64,000 bases of DNA, taken from Notospermus geniculatus. Lineage: Eukaryota; Nemertea; Pilidiophora; Heteronemertea; Lineidae. Location: NCBI GenBank assembly GCA_002633025.1, contig NMRB01001845.1, forward strand, positions 6,748 to 70,747, written 5' to 3'. Positions within the stretch are counted from its first letter, which is position 1. Each line of letters opens with the position of its first letter. The position numbers and the translations under genes are program-made. This document shows positions 41,716 through 54,038 of the stretch, piece by piece. The notes beneath the pieces were generated by a model. That model saw nothing but the letters and a program-made list of their open reading frames with translations. It was not told where the DNA came from and made no database searches.

Positions 41716-42136
41716 TTCTGTGTGTAGTGTGCATACTGTGGGTAAAGACGAGACTCCAGCTATTTCAATTTAAAATGAGATGCATGGAAACTGTTCAGCA
41801 TGATTTTCTTATGACGAGGGAATTAGTAATCAAAATGCAGCAGGCGAGGTCGAGAAGAACATAGACCGTAGAGCCTCAGTTTGCAAAAATTGAACTGCAA
41901 AAAATCAATTTGTATGATTCAATATCCATGAACACTGTTTGCCCCACTGGGCGTACATGTACTTGCACTCAAGCATCATGTGGCGTGTGGTTCATTATTT
42001 GTTCACTGACTCAGTCACGGCAATTGAAGATCAATGTCCTCAAGCAACACACCGAATGATATGGAGACAGTGTCGGAAGAACTATACAAGGGAACGCAGA
42101 ACGTTTGTTCCCGAATCACTGAACAATTCAAGTTCC

Positions 42137-42412
42137 TTCTCGTCCAAGGTCCGAGACCAGCCTTAGCATCTGACCTGTGTGTTGAAACATTTTGATCCAA
42201 GGTCCTCGACTGGCCTTCAGCATCTGACCTGTGTGTTGAAACATTTCGATCCAAGGTCCGAGACCAGCCTTCAGCATCTGACCTGTGTGTTCAAACATTT
42301 CGATCCAAGGTCCGAGACTGGCCTTCAGCATCTGACCTGTGTTCAAACATTTTGATCCAAGGTCCTAGATTGGCCTTCAGCATCTGACCTGTGTGTTCAA
42401 ACATTCTGGCCT
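42137..42412. repeat. 57-bp minisatellite
   Basis: About five units with ATCCAAGGTCCGAGACCAGC, CTTCAGCATCTGACCTGTGT and GTTCAAACATTTCG. The period is a multiple of three, so the minus strand can be read as a 19-residue repeat, but there is no other evidence of coding. Confidence 0.85.
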
Positions 42413-42475
42413 TCTTCAATCATCCTCCCATCCTGGAACACCCTGGACGTGTTCGTACTCATCGCCGTACTCTGG

Positions 42476-42730
42476 CTGTGAGAAGTTACCTGTGCGACTG
42501 ATGAAAAACCGATGGAAGCTCGGCAAGTTACCTGTGCGACTGATGAAAAACCAACGGAAGCTCGGCAAGTTACAGTATACCTATGCGACCGATGACAAAC
42601 CGATGGAAGCTCGGCAAATGCAAGCTCGGCAAGTTAAAAATATTTTACTGGGCAAGTTATGCGACTGACGAAAAAGCGACAGAAGAAGTTACCTATGCGA
42701 CTGATGAAAAACCGACAGAAGCTCGGCATG
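42476..42730 (+). repeat. 45-bp minisatellite
   Basis: Units of AAGTTACCTGTGCGACTGAT plus GAAAAACCGATGGAAGCTCG; three regular units, then degenerate ones. One frame reads as a repeating 15-residue peptide (TCATDEKPMEARQ-like) without stops for three units. Coding is possible but unsupported. Confidence 0.8.
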
Positions 42731-45700
42731 TCACCTTCCCACTTCACTCGAACAAGTGTATGAAGAGGAATGAGACCAACTGTGATGAGGTCATGGCTGT
42801 AGCAATCCCTGTCTTTGGGCATCCCTCAGATATTCCTCAACAATTCAAACGGCGTCCGCTCTGCAACAAACAGGTCTGTACAAACATGCATTGCGACCAA
42901 GCCCTTGCCAATTCATAACATTTTTCATGGTCATCACTTTCGATGTCAGTCAATTCATCTGCATCTGCTGTTCGGTCTGACTAATCAGCCAAAGATGATT
43001 CGATCCTTAGAGCCAACTCAACTGCGAAATACTCGTCAACTGCGAAATACCCGCAAACCATCAGAAAGGAGAGATGACGGGCCATTCATCAAGCGTCCTT
43101 GAAAGCGGAGCTGACAATGCACTGTCTTGCTGACTCATAATCCATCGCTGTGACGTTTGCTGATAGCTATCTCTCAGTCTCAAACAAGGGACCTCGAGTG
43201 GTTAGAGAAGAGTCCTCAAAAGGGTCTTGGGTCATGGTTCTGGCCCTTCGGGCAGCACTTGTTAGAACTTGTGACATCTAACGATTGTGATCTTGATGGG
43301 GCATGTCATGTGGCACTGATAGGGACCTGTGGCTTTGGTGACGGACGAGTCAGTCCACCCCTTGGGGCACTAAGTTGGAACTACTGAACAAAATATTTTA
43401 CTGGGCTAATTGAGAAGGCTTCTTCTGCATGTGATGACCATCAAAGACATGCTGTCTTGTCTTTTGACAACTTGCCATCTGTCGGAGATCCACCAACATT
43501 TCCAATTACCGGTACAGTCTTCGTCTTCACAAGGTTGTACACCACAAGAACAAGGTTGGTGATAACACTCCTCCCTGTGGTACTCCTTCCCTTAGATTCA
43601 GAGGGCTGTTTGTGGAGTCATCTATCTTTACCCTTGCAATTTAGTTGTGAAGAGAATTTTCCCTTTTATTTGTACCAGTAGCTGCCTCAAGTAGCATTAG
43701 GAGTCCTTCCTTTGAGATTTTTCAAATCCATTTGAGATAGGTCGAACAATAGCTTGAAAGAACTTCTTCTCTTTGGAAGGCATTCTAAGTTTCGAGTAAG
43801 CGAAGTGGGAATCTAAATTGCAACCCTAGCCTAGGCTACATGTACTTGTCACAATAACAGACACAAAATCAGGCTGAAAATTTGAGTACTGCACATTTTC
43901 TGACTCAAAGCGGCAAGGCAAATTCCTTCAATTGTGATGAGACTACAATACTATACTAGGAATAGGATGGGCCAAATCATTATCACTTTGACTGTTCTCA
44001 CAACAATAATGTCGGTGAAGCCTTTCAATTTTCTGTGATTGCACCATACATGTACATTGTGTGTAAATGGGGCCTTCAATCAATTTTTTCACATCCATAC
44101 CCGTTCTAAACATGATTACACGCTATACATGTACTGGGTACCGGTAAATGACTTGGGAATAATTCCGTCATCTCATCATCAATTTTCATTTTGATCTAAT
44201 TTTTGATTATAGCCATATCACCAAACATGTCCATGTATTCTGGATGGATGATCGATGGGCCGATTTACGCCTCAACGTTCACTGTTTTATCACGTTTATG
44301 AGCAATGCACATTCATTTGGTTATACAAAGAAGATAAACTCCAGACTGTACAGGAAATAGACTGTGTTGGTGTTGTCATGGCACCAGACTCCCTTGATAG
44401 AAGGAAAAAATCTAGGCTGGTGGGAATTCCATGATGTCCACTTTAATGTCCAATGATGGAATTTGAATAAAATATTTTTGTTGCAGTTTTTTATCTTGCT
44501 TTGGGATAAATAGTCCAATGAAATCAACATGCACAAAAATTGCTGGTCCCAATCACTGCATATCAGCACGTTAATATGCGAGTTCTACTGTATTATGTAC
44601 TAGGTACCTCCCTACGTTTAGCCCCTAACTCTAATCTTAGCCCTTGACCCCGAGTTTACCCCTTATAACCCTACTGTCGACACTCAAAGGTGCCTGTGGT
44701 ACAGTTACCATAACCCCGCCAACTGGCATAAGGACACAGTCAGAATGGGATAATAATTACAGGTCATAAAAGTCACTGATTACCGGTAGATTATTATTGA
44801 TTGGAAGAAAGCCAGGCATTTAAAATACTCTGACAAGGAAGGCAATAGACTCAGGTTCTTTAAATTCCACAAAATTCTTGAAACACCAAGACCAGGGGAA
44901 CTGTTTTCAATAATATTAGAAGTGGTTTTTATTGTGCCTGCCCCACGAGATTTCTTATCCATATCCGAATGGTTCTGCCACATTTTTGCAACATGACTAT
45001 GACAAAGTCTCCCAGCTGATTACAGCCTCAAGAGTCTTATCAGCCAATATGCACAACATGTGTTGCTGAGTCAGCCAAGATGGCTCTTTCATTTCCAGAT
45101 CAGAAAACGTGAGGTCAATGCCAACGGAAGCATGACGATGTACATGTAGGCTCATGCAGATGGACCATGGACCTGTCATACATTTAAAATCCCAGATAAG
45201 GTCACAGAGGACTGGTTTAGCAGAACAGGTCCAAGTTTCCTGTTAACAGTTGGCGATGGTTCACGACCGTTTGAACGTAGTGCTTCGTGTACATCTCTTT
45301 CTCGTGTAGTGCGATGGCCATACATGGCACACGCTGTGGTTAGCTTGCGGTTTGAGGTCGAAAAACGCGAGCACAAAATTAGAAGTACACAAACAAGTAT
45401 TCTCCCCGCAAATTCAACCTTGATTAGGTAAGAAGTGACGCTAAAAAGTTACAGAAGCTTTTCTTGATCCGTCAAGAATAAACGGTGATTTTTGACTTTA
45501 AGAGCCATATTCTGAGAGAATGGGACACTTCTGGAGTGACCCCCCCTAGAATTCCTTGATTTTTGGCCCACAGGTACCTATAGTGAAGTTATGAAAAAAA
45601 CCAAAATATTTTGGCCGGCAGCCCCCCAGAAGCCTGGTGGCGCCACCTGCAAATTGGCATGAAGGGCCCAAAAGTGAGTTTTGCATGCTCTCTTTGGCTT

Positions 45701-46071
45701 TAGTTTTTGAAACCACCCTGAAATATCCCATGGTGTTCTATTTTTGCTTTGCAAGTGTGGTTTCTGAACTTTCATTTACACCATCTTCGAACTCATTGCT
45801 GCGATGGAGGTTTTTGCTATACTGCCATGAAGTTGGGCCTCCGAATTTAAAAGTGCCACATTATTTCAGTTCATTTTAAAAAATGCTCCAGCATTTGCCC
45901 ACAGTTTTTTCATTTGTTGATGAATATTTAGTACCTAGACATTACTTAGCAACTGGTATTCCCATGGGATCTTATTGGAGTAATTTTCTATTTCACCCCG
46001 AACATGGTCCCAGATGCCCCTGGGACCATGTTCACAGCCATTTTAAAAAATACTCCATGAAGATAGATGGG
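42731..46071. other. No gene seen; one hairpin at the gap edge
   Basis: No recognised exon. GAACATGGTCCCAG and CTGGGACCATGTTC (about 45999-46032) form a 14-bp-arm hairpin 40 bp before the large gap. Confidence 0.45.
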
Positions 46072-47011
46072 NNNNNNNNNNNNNNNNNNNNNNNNNNNNN
46101 NNNNNNNNNNNNNNNNNNNNNNNNNNNNNNNNNNNNNNNNNNNNNNNNNNNNNNNNNNNNNNNNNNNNNNNNNNNNNNNNNNNNNNNNNNNNNNNNNNNN
46201 NNNNNNNNNNNNNNNNNNNNNNNNNNNNNNNNNNNNNNNNNNNNNNNNNNNNNNNNNNNNNNNNNNNNNNNNNNNNNNNNNNNNNNNNNNNNNNNNNNNN
46301 NNNNNNNNNNNNNNNNNNNNNNNNNNNNNNNNNNNNNNNNNNNNNNNNNNNNNNNNNNNNNNNNNNNNNNNNNNNNNNNNNNNNNNNNNNNNNNNNNNNN
46401 NNNNNNNNNNNNNNNNNNNNNNNNNNNNNNNNNNNNNNNNNNNNNNNNNNNNNNNNNNNNNNNNNNNNNNNNNNNNNNNNNNNNNNNNNNNNNNNNNNNN
46501 NNNNNNNNNNNNNNNNNNNNNNNNNNNNNNNNNNNNNNNNNNNNNNNNNNNNNNNNNNNNNNNNNNNNNNNNNNNNNNNNNNNNNNNNNNNNNNNNNNNN
46601 NNNNNNNNNNNNNNNNNNNNNNNNNNNNNNNNNNNNNNNNNNNNNNNNNNNNNNNNNNNNNNNNNNNNNNNNNNNNNNNNNNNNNNNNNNNNNNNNNNNN
46701 NNNNNNNNNNNNNNNNNNNNNNNNNNNNNNNNNNNNNNNNNNNNNNNNNNNNNNNNNNNNNNNNNNNNNNNNNNNNNNNNNNNNNNNNNNNNNNNNNNNN
46801 NNNNNNNNNNNNNNNNNNNNNNNNNNNNNNNNNNNNNNNNNNNNNNNNNNNNNNNNNNNNNNNNNNNNNNNNNNNNNNNNNNNNNNNNNNNNNNNNNNNN
46901 NNNNNNNNNNNNNNNNNNNNNNNNNNNNNNNNNNNNNNNNNNNNNNNNNNNNNNNNNNNNNNNNNNNNNNNNNNNNNNNNNNNNNNNNNNNNNNNNNNNN
47001 NNNNNNNNNNN
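46072..47011. other. Assembly gap (N)
   Basis: 940 N bases. Any open frame drawn across it is meaningless. Confidence 0.99.
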
Positions 47012-49090
47012 AATTCATTCCTCTTTTGGCATTGTTCGCCCTTTATAATTTGTGTGAATGGGAGGTACGTTGTATTGTATTTCATTGTGTAGGCCTACTC
47101 GAAACGGGTGCCGATAATTAGAAATATTGACAAACTGATTCTTCATGAAGCAATCGACTTTACCTTAGTGAGAGATCCCTCTATACCACTACAGAACGAT
47201 TTTTTAAGATAGTCTTCTACTGTCCCAAAAATGGCATGAAATTTTTATATGGGCGTACACATGGATTTACGGCCAATTGTCAGTTCATGCTAAATTTAGG
47301 TATAAAGGGGAAGGACCTGGCGCCTTGTCTTATTTCCAGTTGTTACCGCTTGGTGTCAGCAGCGCATGGGACCTCACAGCTCATTAAAATTGAGAATAAA
47401 ATCCCCTTCAAACGGCCGTGGGTTGGCATTGCTGCATGAACACACAGCAGTGGTGATATCTTCGAATCAAAGGCCTAACACTTGCGCTTTTGATGATAGT
47501 GCTGGAGGAGCTAGATCCCAGTAACAAAGCCAGGTCTATTTGACCTTAAAGCCATCACACTGAGTTAACAGTAAACACTAGTTCAACAGACTTCACTATA
47601 CCCCGTACATCAAAAATAGATATCTATTTTTGCTATTTCATTTTGAAAGCCATGCTGATCTTGGACTGTGGATATGGATCGATGACAAAAACAAATCTGG
47701 GTAAACAAACCAATCAGGTTATTAGAACATGTCAAGATAAATCACAATGGATTTCACACAAAAATTTCCATGTCATGTTGACCACTTCACAGCAATTTTT
47801 TTTTCTCATAATAATGACCTGTATATTACATTACAATACATGTATGGTGAGGACCCATCTGAAGAAATATTCAGAATGAACCGAAACCGGCAATCAAGCA
47901 GTCAAAGATGTTTACCGAAGTCTAAGTTTTTTTGTTGTAGCTTGAATTTGGCAATGCTCTTTTGAAGGATAGGAGTACCATCACATGCCTTTCACCGATT
48001 TTTATTGTTTGCATATGATCGTATCGTAAACATTGGCCCACACAACAGTAAATACCCTGAGCAATTTTTAAAGGTAAGAGCACCATTTTCATTTTGGAAG
48101 CCACTGCCGTCAGGTCTAACAAACTCAAATTCTGAACAGAGGTAGTCCAATCACTTCTAGACAAGTCATTAAGGCTTCCTTTACAGAGAACTATTAAAGG
48201 TATGCTGATTAACAAAGGGTTCAAATGGATTCACGACCATGAAGCCATTGTTAAACCAGCGTTTTCGTGTACCATCCGTATACATACACGTCTATGTAAA
48301 GGAAGCCTAAAGGGTGAAAACACACTATGGAAAATCAGGAAATCCGTGGGACAGGAGATCGAGGATCAGCTCGGGGAAAACAAATATCAGAAGAATGACA
48401 TATTCTTGGAAACAGCCAAAGGCCACCTTCTGCACATCCATTTGCACACAATGTAGTACTGATCACGCCTTATATCTCACAGACAAGCTCTCAGGTCAGG
48501 AATGTTCATCTCTCTGCTACACTGTACCTGTATTAGTAATTACAGCCTGTAGATGAGCACTGATACATGGCATGGGTACTCACATTAAGGCAGGCAAGAA
48601 CTGTATGACATAGAATGCACTGCGAGATCTACCTCACCTGGGCCCCGGCCCGAACCTTCATTCAGACTATGTCGTCGTCGTGAATGAAATACATGAATAG
48701 GGGCCAACACACACAAAACAATAGTTAATTTTCTCTAGAGGCCTACAATTTTACATTAAGCGCCTAGCCAGGGCCTACATAGGGTCCTAAAGCTAAATAA
48801 TAAGCAGTACATGTATCTGTGAGCATGTGCCATCCCATGATATACTGTAGTGATGTGTGTCATAAGGGATGGTTGGACTGGGTCCGGGATGGTTCTGGCT
48901 GGATGGGGCCGCAGCCCGCTGGGCCGGGGAAGTGACAAATAATTTTTTTGGATGTGATGATGGATGTTGTTATACTAGTGAGATGTCGCGACACAGACAT
49001 GTCATAGGGGCCTACGGCGGGTAGACCTAGCCTAGGCCAAAACTGCATAGGCCTAGCCTATCCTGTCTCATCGACACCGGACTTGAGTGC
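47012..49090. other. No gene seen
   Basis: Unique-looking sequence; short frames only, none with a recognisable domain. Confidence 0.45.
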
Positions 49091-49099
49091 ACGGTAGTC

Positions 49100-49635
49100 A
49101 GGCGCAGCGGATCCAGAGGGGGCGCAGCGGATCCAGAGGGGGGCGCACCGGGCACGCGCCTCCCCTTTTTTTATTTTTAGCCAAAAAATCTGTAAGGCCA
49201 TGGGAACTTAGGTATGAGTTTACCGTCCGAAACTTTTTGAAAAGTGATGAGGCTTTTTTTCATTATTCATTATTCATTATTTTGTTTTGACCCCTTTTCA
49301 AGTGAAAAACAAGGTACGGACTACCAGTACAATCAAGTGTCTTTCTTAAATACAGTGATTGGCTGATGGAGTCATCTCCCATTCTGCAGAGTGGCCGTGG
49401 TCATGGTCGTGATATGCTTCTGAATCCGTTGACATCGTGACCAATGAACAACAGAATGATTGAAACACATCACAGTAGGGTAAATTTAGTCCATTTTCGA
49501 GGGTATGAACAAAAAAAGACACTTGGAACTAATTTTTTAGCTTTTTGGGGGAAAATTTTGGAAATAATGNCCCCCCCCCGCCCAGCCTGCCCCTCTTTTC
49601 CCAAATCCTGGATCCGCCCCCCCCCCGCCCGGTCA
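49100..49635. mobile_element. GGATCC MITE-family element with duplicated tip
   Basis: GGCGCAGCGGATCCAGAGG occurs twice in tandem at the left; the right ends AAATCCTGGATCCGCCCCCC. Outer ends are inverted. It contains one N (49570) in a C-run. Confidence 0.6.
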
Positions 49636-51389
49636 TCATCAGATCAGGTCATACCGGTAAGCCCAGCCGTAAGTAGTGTATTCCGTGTAGGCCTAGGCCT
49701 ACAATGTAGCGTACATGTACAGTACATGACACATAGAGCCACAGGCCTACTGCAGTACATGCCATGTACTACATGCATTGTACTACATCATGTACATGTA
49801 ACATGTATGTATGCCCTGTGTGTAGGCTGGTATACAATGCACTACCGTAGGCTAGCCTACACACACACTAAAAAGCCCAGGCTTCTACGATGACGAGGCG
49901 GATCGACCACAGTTAACACACGATCGACGCTAAATATCAATATCAGACACATTATGCACGCTCAAGTGGGATTATGAATAGAGATACGCACCAAATCCGA
50001 CGCTTTCAAAGGAAAATCGAGTCCAAAACAAGACCGTACGCGCCCAGGTTCGCAATTTACATTAGCATACGGGCACCTGCCCCAGCACGCATAAATCGAT
50101 GACGTTTTACGTGGGCGTTGTCGTGGTGTAGTTAAAATGGGGAATCGGTTTTCAAAACTGCAAGCGGAACGGCGAAATGTTAGGATAAAAACCGGATAGG
50201 CCATAAAATATACCACACTCATGGCTCAGTCAATGTTTACAGTGTGATACACAGCTTGTGACAAAGCCGTGAAAAATCTGTGATTTATTTGTTTGAAGAG
50301 AAATATTTCCAAAGCTTGTTGCGCAGACATTGCGGCCTACCGGTATCCAGATATTCGGAAAAAAATTGTTACAGCTTGATCGATTTGACTTTGAAAAGGC
50401 GCGACGAATGGAGGATGCTTGGGCTTGACATCATGAGGACTTGTTTAATTCGAAGAGGAGGCTTTTACATGTAGGCCTACGGGTACCCATCCGGCATATC
50501 CCCAAAAGACCTGTATGAAGAAAATAACTCGCATTTCCAGAATGAGAGGGAAATTAAGTCTCTTAATGTTTTATTTGCGAAATACTTCTGGCATATTTGC
50601 AACTATAGCCTAATTAAAGGCACTCAAATGCTGCAAACATTGGAGGCCCAGAAACAAACTGTGTGATACAAACGCCATGCAAAAAATACAAGAAAAAGTG
50701 CAGAAAGAACTCTCTATGATACAAAAACTTAGAATGTGCATGAACAGCTAAATTACATACAAATTATCAAAATGATACAAATACAAACTGTTAAATATGA
50801 ATATGCAGTGATCAAACACCAGAGGTCCAGACCAAAACATCGTGTGGTTATTTTATCTTACTGTACGAATACTTTTTAAGGCATGGTAATAGGCCTACCG
50901 GCGAAAATACCTAAGTCATGCAATAATGAAATTTAGTGACACTTATTTTCAGAAACTAGGGAGACAATACGTTCCATCACAATCCACCACGCACTTTTAC
51001 AATACATTAAAACAGTACCGGTACCACAGACAACTGAAACTGTAGGCCTATGTCAGCAATAACAAATGTCTGATTTATTGCCGGATTGTATGTTTCCAAG
51101 TTGGGAGATTCTGATGCTGTGGGGATCTTGAAAGAAGCCATGCATTTGCCAGACCATTCCAGACGAAGAGCGCTGAGCGCATTGACTTTGTAGCGCCATC
51201 TATCGTTGGACAACAGAACTAAAGTCCAGAGGTTTGAATGAACAGTTTTATCGCACTGATCTACTCGGGGAATGGAAAAAACAAAGGTAGCCATGACAAC
51301 AGGAATCACACGACAGAAAATCATGAGTGGATTAAAATGCTTGTAATTTGGGAAAAATCATTCATTCATTGCCATAATGGTGTCTTTGT
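49636..51389. other. TACATG-rich and otherwise featureless sequence
   Basis: 49695-49810 is dense in TACATG/CATGTA, with several TAGGCCTA palindromes. A 105-codon minus-strand frame at 51007-51324 starts with a signal-peptide-like segment but has no family match or splice support. Confidence 0.4.
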
Positions 51390-51535
51390 CGAGGGGCGGA
51401 TCGAGGATGTTTATTTCCGGTAAGGGGGGGGGCGCCCCCAGAAAATTTTCAGAAATGGGATGCCAAAATGCGTTTTCCAAGCATCAGAGGCACGAAAAAA
51501 CCATCACTCTGCCCCCCCCCCAATCCGTCAGTAGT
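51390..51535. mobile_element. G/C-run MITE fragment
   Basis: GGGGCGGATCGAGGATGTTT at the left and CCCCCCCAATCCGTCAGTAG at the right; same family texture as 13962 and 49100. Confidence 0.5.
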
Positions 51536-51784
51536 GTCTCAGCTTCCGTTACGAATGGTAAAGAGTTACCGGTACCGGTGTGTGCATTGTTGGTTGCTTC
51601 AGATTATAACAAAATACCACGAGGATTTTTCAATTTCCAAGATAATATGATAATACTTGAAAACACCCTTACGTAACCAGGAAAACACATCAATGTGTAT
51701 AAAATATCAATTCTAAGCCACCAATGTATAAAATGATAAAAAGTTACCGGATTTTTTACATACATGTATGAAAATGAAAAATGT

Positions 51785-51900
51785 AGCACTTAAAATAGTA
51801 AACGAGCATATTAGCACTTAAAATAGTAAACGAGCATATTAAATGTAGCATTAAAATATGTAGCATTAAAATAGTAAACGAGCATATTAAATGTAGCATT
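51785..51900 (+). repeat. AT-rich tandem repeat
   Basis: GTAGCACTTAAAATAGTAAA and ACGAGCATATTAAATGTAGC repeat four times in units of 33-50 bp. Confidence 0.75.
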
Positions 51901-52046
51901 ATTATGTTTACCCTGTATGAAAATGAAAAATTCACCATAAATAAAGATTTGTGTTTACGTCCGATACTCATCAGACGAACTGAACTGCAAGGAGATTGAT
52001 TAGGCAACTCAAAAAATTTCTGTTATTCAGCAGTCATTGCCCTATA

Positions 52047-52428
52047 AAGGTTCTTCACTGACGTCACAACGGTCACGTGACTGCAAAGAGTCGGCCATGT
52101 TGGCCGCCGTCAAACTGACACGTCATGACATTTTAAAGATAATATATCACGACTTCATTGTTTACGTTTAATGTTTGTAAACATTGATGTTTACATCATG
52201 TTATTTTGGACTTTTGGGACATGAGACAAAGAAAAACGAGAAATAAACAAACAAAATGTAAATAAACAATGATTTTCGTGGCCCGCGAAAATATCCGTGA
52301 TATATTATCTTTAACGTCACGATCTGTGTGTTGACGCTGTGTTCATGCCGTGATCTTACTTGACATTTTGATGGCAAATATGGCGGCATTGTGTCGTCAT
52401 GGAAACGTGACGTCACGTGAGGAACCTC
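52047..52428. mobile_element. TA-flanked MITE at the UGT stop codon
   Basis: Ends AAGGTTCTTCAC and GTGAGGAACCTC are inverted (10 of 12), flanked by TA on both sides (52045-52046, 52429-52430). Inner inverted pairs include AAAGATAATATATCAC / GATATATTATCTTT and GACGTCAC sites near both tips. A TA duplication fits Tc1/mariner-type elements. Confidence 0.75.
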
Positions 52429-53993
52429 TATTCCTTCTTATCTTTAACACCCTTCAAATATCTCACCAAATATTTACCCACAAAATACACAAGAAGAACA
52501 ACAACATGGATGAGAATGAGATAATAAACAACGTAATATGCCACTATGTCTAACATCAGCACTTGATACAGAGGCATATCAAGACTCGGTGGCCGCAAGT
52601 GGGCGCCACCAAATTTCAAAATATGATTTACCCAGAATACAAACTTTTCCTGGGCAGTTGGTAGACTGCGAAGAATCTTGGAACATTTTTTAATGCTCTT
52701 TGCATATGTATCATTATTGATGATTTCTGACATCATCTCGTATAACTCGTCCGAAGTGATCGCCCGTTTGTCCAGAACGTATTTCCCGTAGTAGTGTGCC
52801 TCGATGCGTTTACCATTATAATTCTGGTCCATGTATATCGGTATTACCAACATCGGGACGCCATGGTACACTGCCTCATTTTGTCCATTGTTTCCACCAT
52901 GCATTACGAATAGCCTTGTTTTCTTATGACCCAAAATGTCATTCTGAGGTAGCCATTTCGTCAGCATTACATTCGGTGGAACACTTCCATAAATTTCGTC
53001 TAATCTGTATTGAACGATGACCCGCTGTGGTAAGCGGCCAAACGCAGCGAATACCTTTTCCGCGATGACCCTCCAAACATATTGTGCCCCTTGCATTGAA
53101 CCCAGACTCATAAGGACAACACCGTGTTCAGCACCTGCAACAAACTTTCCCAAATCGCCTTCTAAAGGTTTGGGAGCAACTGCTGAACTAGCACCTAAAT
53201 ATTGCATGTTTGGGGCTGAAACTCTCGGGTAGTCAAGACAAATGACCTCATAGTTCATGAAATACATTTCTGACATTTCTGCAAGTTTCTTCAATGGAAT
53301 CTTCGGTTTGTTCGCCGGGCAGTACCGACCCATATGGTGATCGCTGTAAAGACCGTAAAAGAAGTTGTCCGTGCGTTCCATCCAGGATTTCAGATTCTCC
53401 AGTCTTTCCCAGAAGGTCATCCTGTTGGAGAAACCCTTGTCAACTTCTGGTTCTATCGAAGGCATACCGGTCACCCCCGCAACCCACGCAGTAACTTGAA
53501 ACCCATGCATCGTCACAAACGGAATATCAAACTTGTAAGGAATCATCAAATAGCATAAAATTTCATCAACACCATCGAACACCACGAGGTCAAAATCCTC
53601 CTTCGAAATTGTCGCCATTATACGCTCGTTTTGCATAACCGAATCACAAATACGTGACAACGCCATGATCCACCAGGGGTCGGCCAACCACTTTTCGACC
53701 ACGCCCTCCCCATCCGGGCTCTCTTCCGTCCACTCCGCCATTTTCTTTAACAGATCGTCTTCGGGTTTCAGCGGGAAGGTGAGAGGAACGATCCCGCTCT
53801 TTTTTATATCGCTTTCGTACTTATCAAAAGCAAGCATCCAGACTTCATGGCCATCCTTGACCAGCGCTTCTCCAAGTTTTCTATTGAGGTTGATGTGGCT
53901 GTACATGCCATAAGGAATCATCAGGATTTTGGACGAACTTGTCAACACTGTTCCAGCAGTAAAAAGAATGACCAATAGGAGTGGCTCCTTCAT
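52428..53993 (-). CDS. UDP-glycosyltransferase (UGT family), single exon
   Basis: 521 residues from the chosen start, the usual UGT length. Residues 1-21 are a signal peptide. His33 in PYGMYSHI matches the catalytic base position, and Asp140 in LVVFDGVDE is near its usual partner. The UDP-sugar signature runs from KWLPQNDILGH (about 346) through MHGGNNGQNEA, HGVPMLVIP and MDQNYN (about 390). A membrane helix spans about 478-507, followed by a short basic cytosolic tail ending KDKKE, a KxKxx ER-retrieval form. The protein is expected to conjugate a UDP-sugar to small lipophilic molecules in the ER lumen; substrate and sugar are unknown. An in-frame ATG at 54038 would add 15 residues, but those contain an acceptor-like TTTCATTTCCAG, so the downstream ATG before the signal peptide is preferred. 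The frame is intact, so the gene looks functional. The stop codon coincides with a MITE end. Confidence 0.92.
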   Translation of the reverse strand: MKEPLLLVILFTAGTVLTSSSKILMIPYGMYSHINLNRKLGEALVKDGHEVWMLAFDKYESDIKKSGIVPLTFPLKPEDDLLKKMAEWTEESPDGEGVVEKWLADPWWIMALSRICDSVMQNERIMATISKEDFDLVVFDGVDEILCYLMIPYKFDIPFVTMHGFQVTAWVAGVTGMPSIEPEVDKGFSNRMTFWERLENLKSWMERTDNFFYGLYSDHHMGRYCPANKPKIPLKKLAEMSEMYFMNYEVICLDYPRVSAPNMQYLGASSAVAPKPLEGDLGKFVAGAEHGVVLMSLGSMQGAQYVWRVIAEKVFAAFGRLPQRVIVQYRLDEIYGSVPPNVMLTKWLPQNDILGHKKTRLFVMHGGNNGQNEAVYHGVPMLVIPIYMDQNYNGKRIEAHYYGKYVLDKRAITSDELYEMMSEIINNDTYAKSIKKCSKILRSLPTAQEKFVFWVNHILKFGGAHLRPPSLDMPLYQVLMLDIVAYYVVYYLILIHVVVLLVYFVGKYLVRYLKGVKDKKE

Positions 53994-54038
53994 GGCTGTT
54001 GCTCGGCAACACAGTCTGGAAATGAAATTGACAGCCAT

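Noticed and set aside
45883-47121. Long open frames of 330-410 codons
   Set aside because: They are almost wholly N bases from the 940-bp gap; there is no protein evidence.
51007-51324. Possible secreted protein, minus strand
   Set aside because: Signal-peptide-like start only; no family, no splice sites, and this length is common by chance in 64 kb.
53994-54038. Upstream ATG of the UGT frame as the true start
   Set aside because: It would bury the signal peptide behind 15 residues including two adjacent cysteines, and the segment contains an acceptor-like TTTCATTTCCAG; the ATG at 53993 gives a standard signal peptide.
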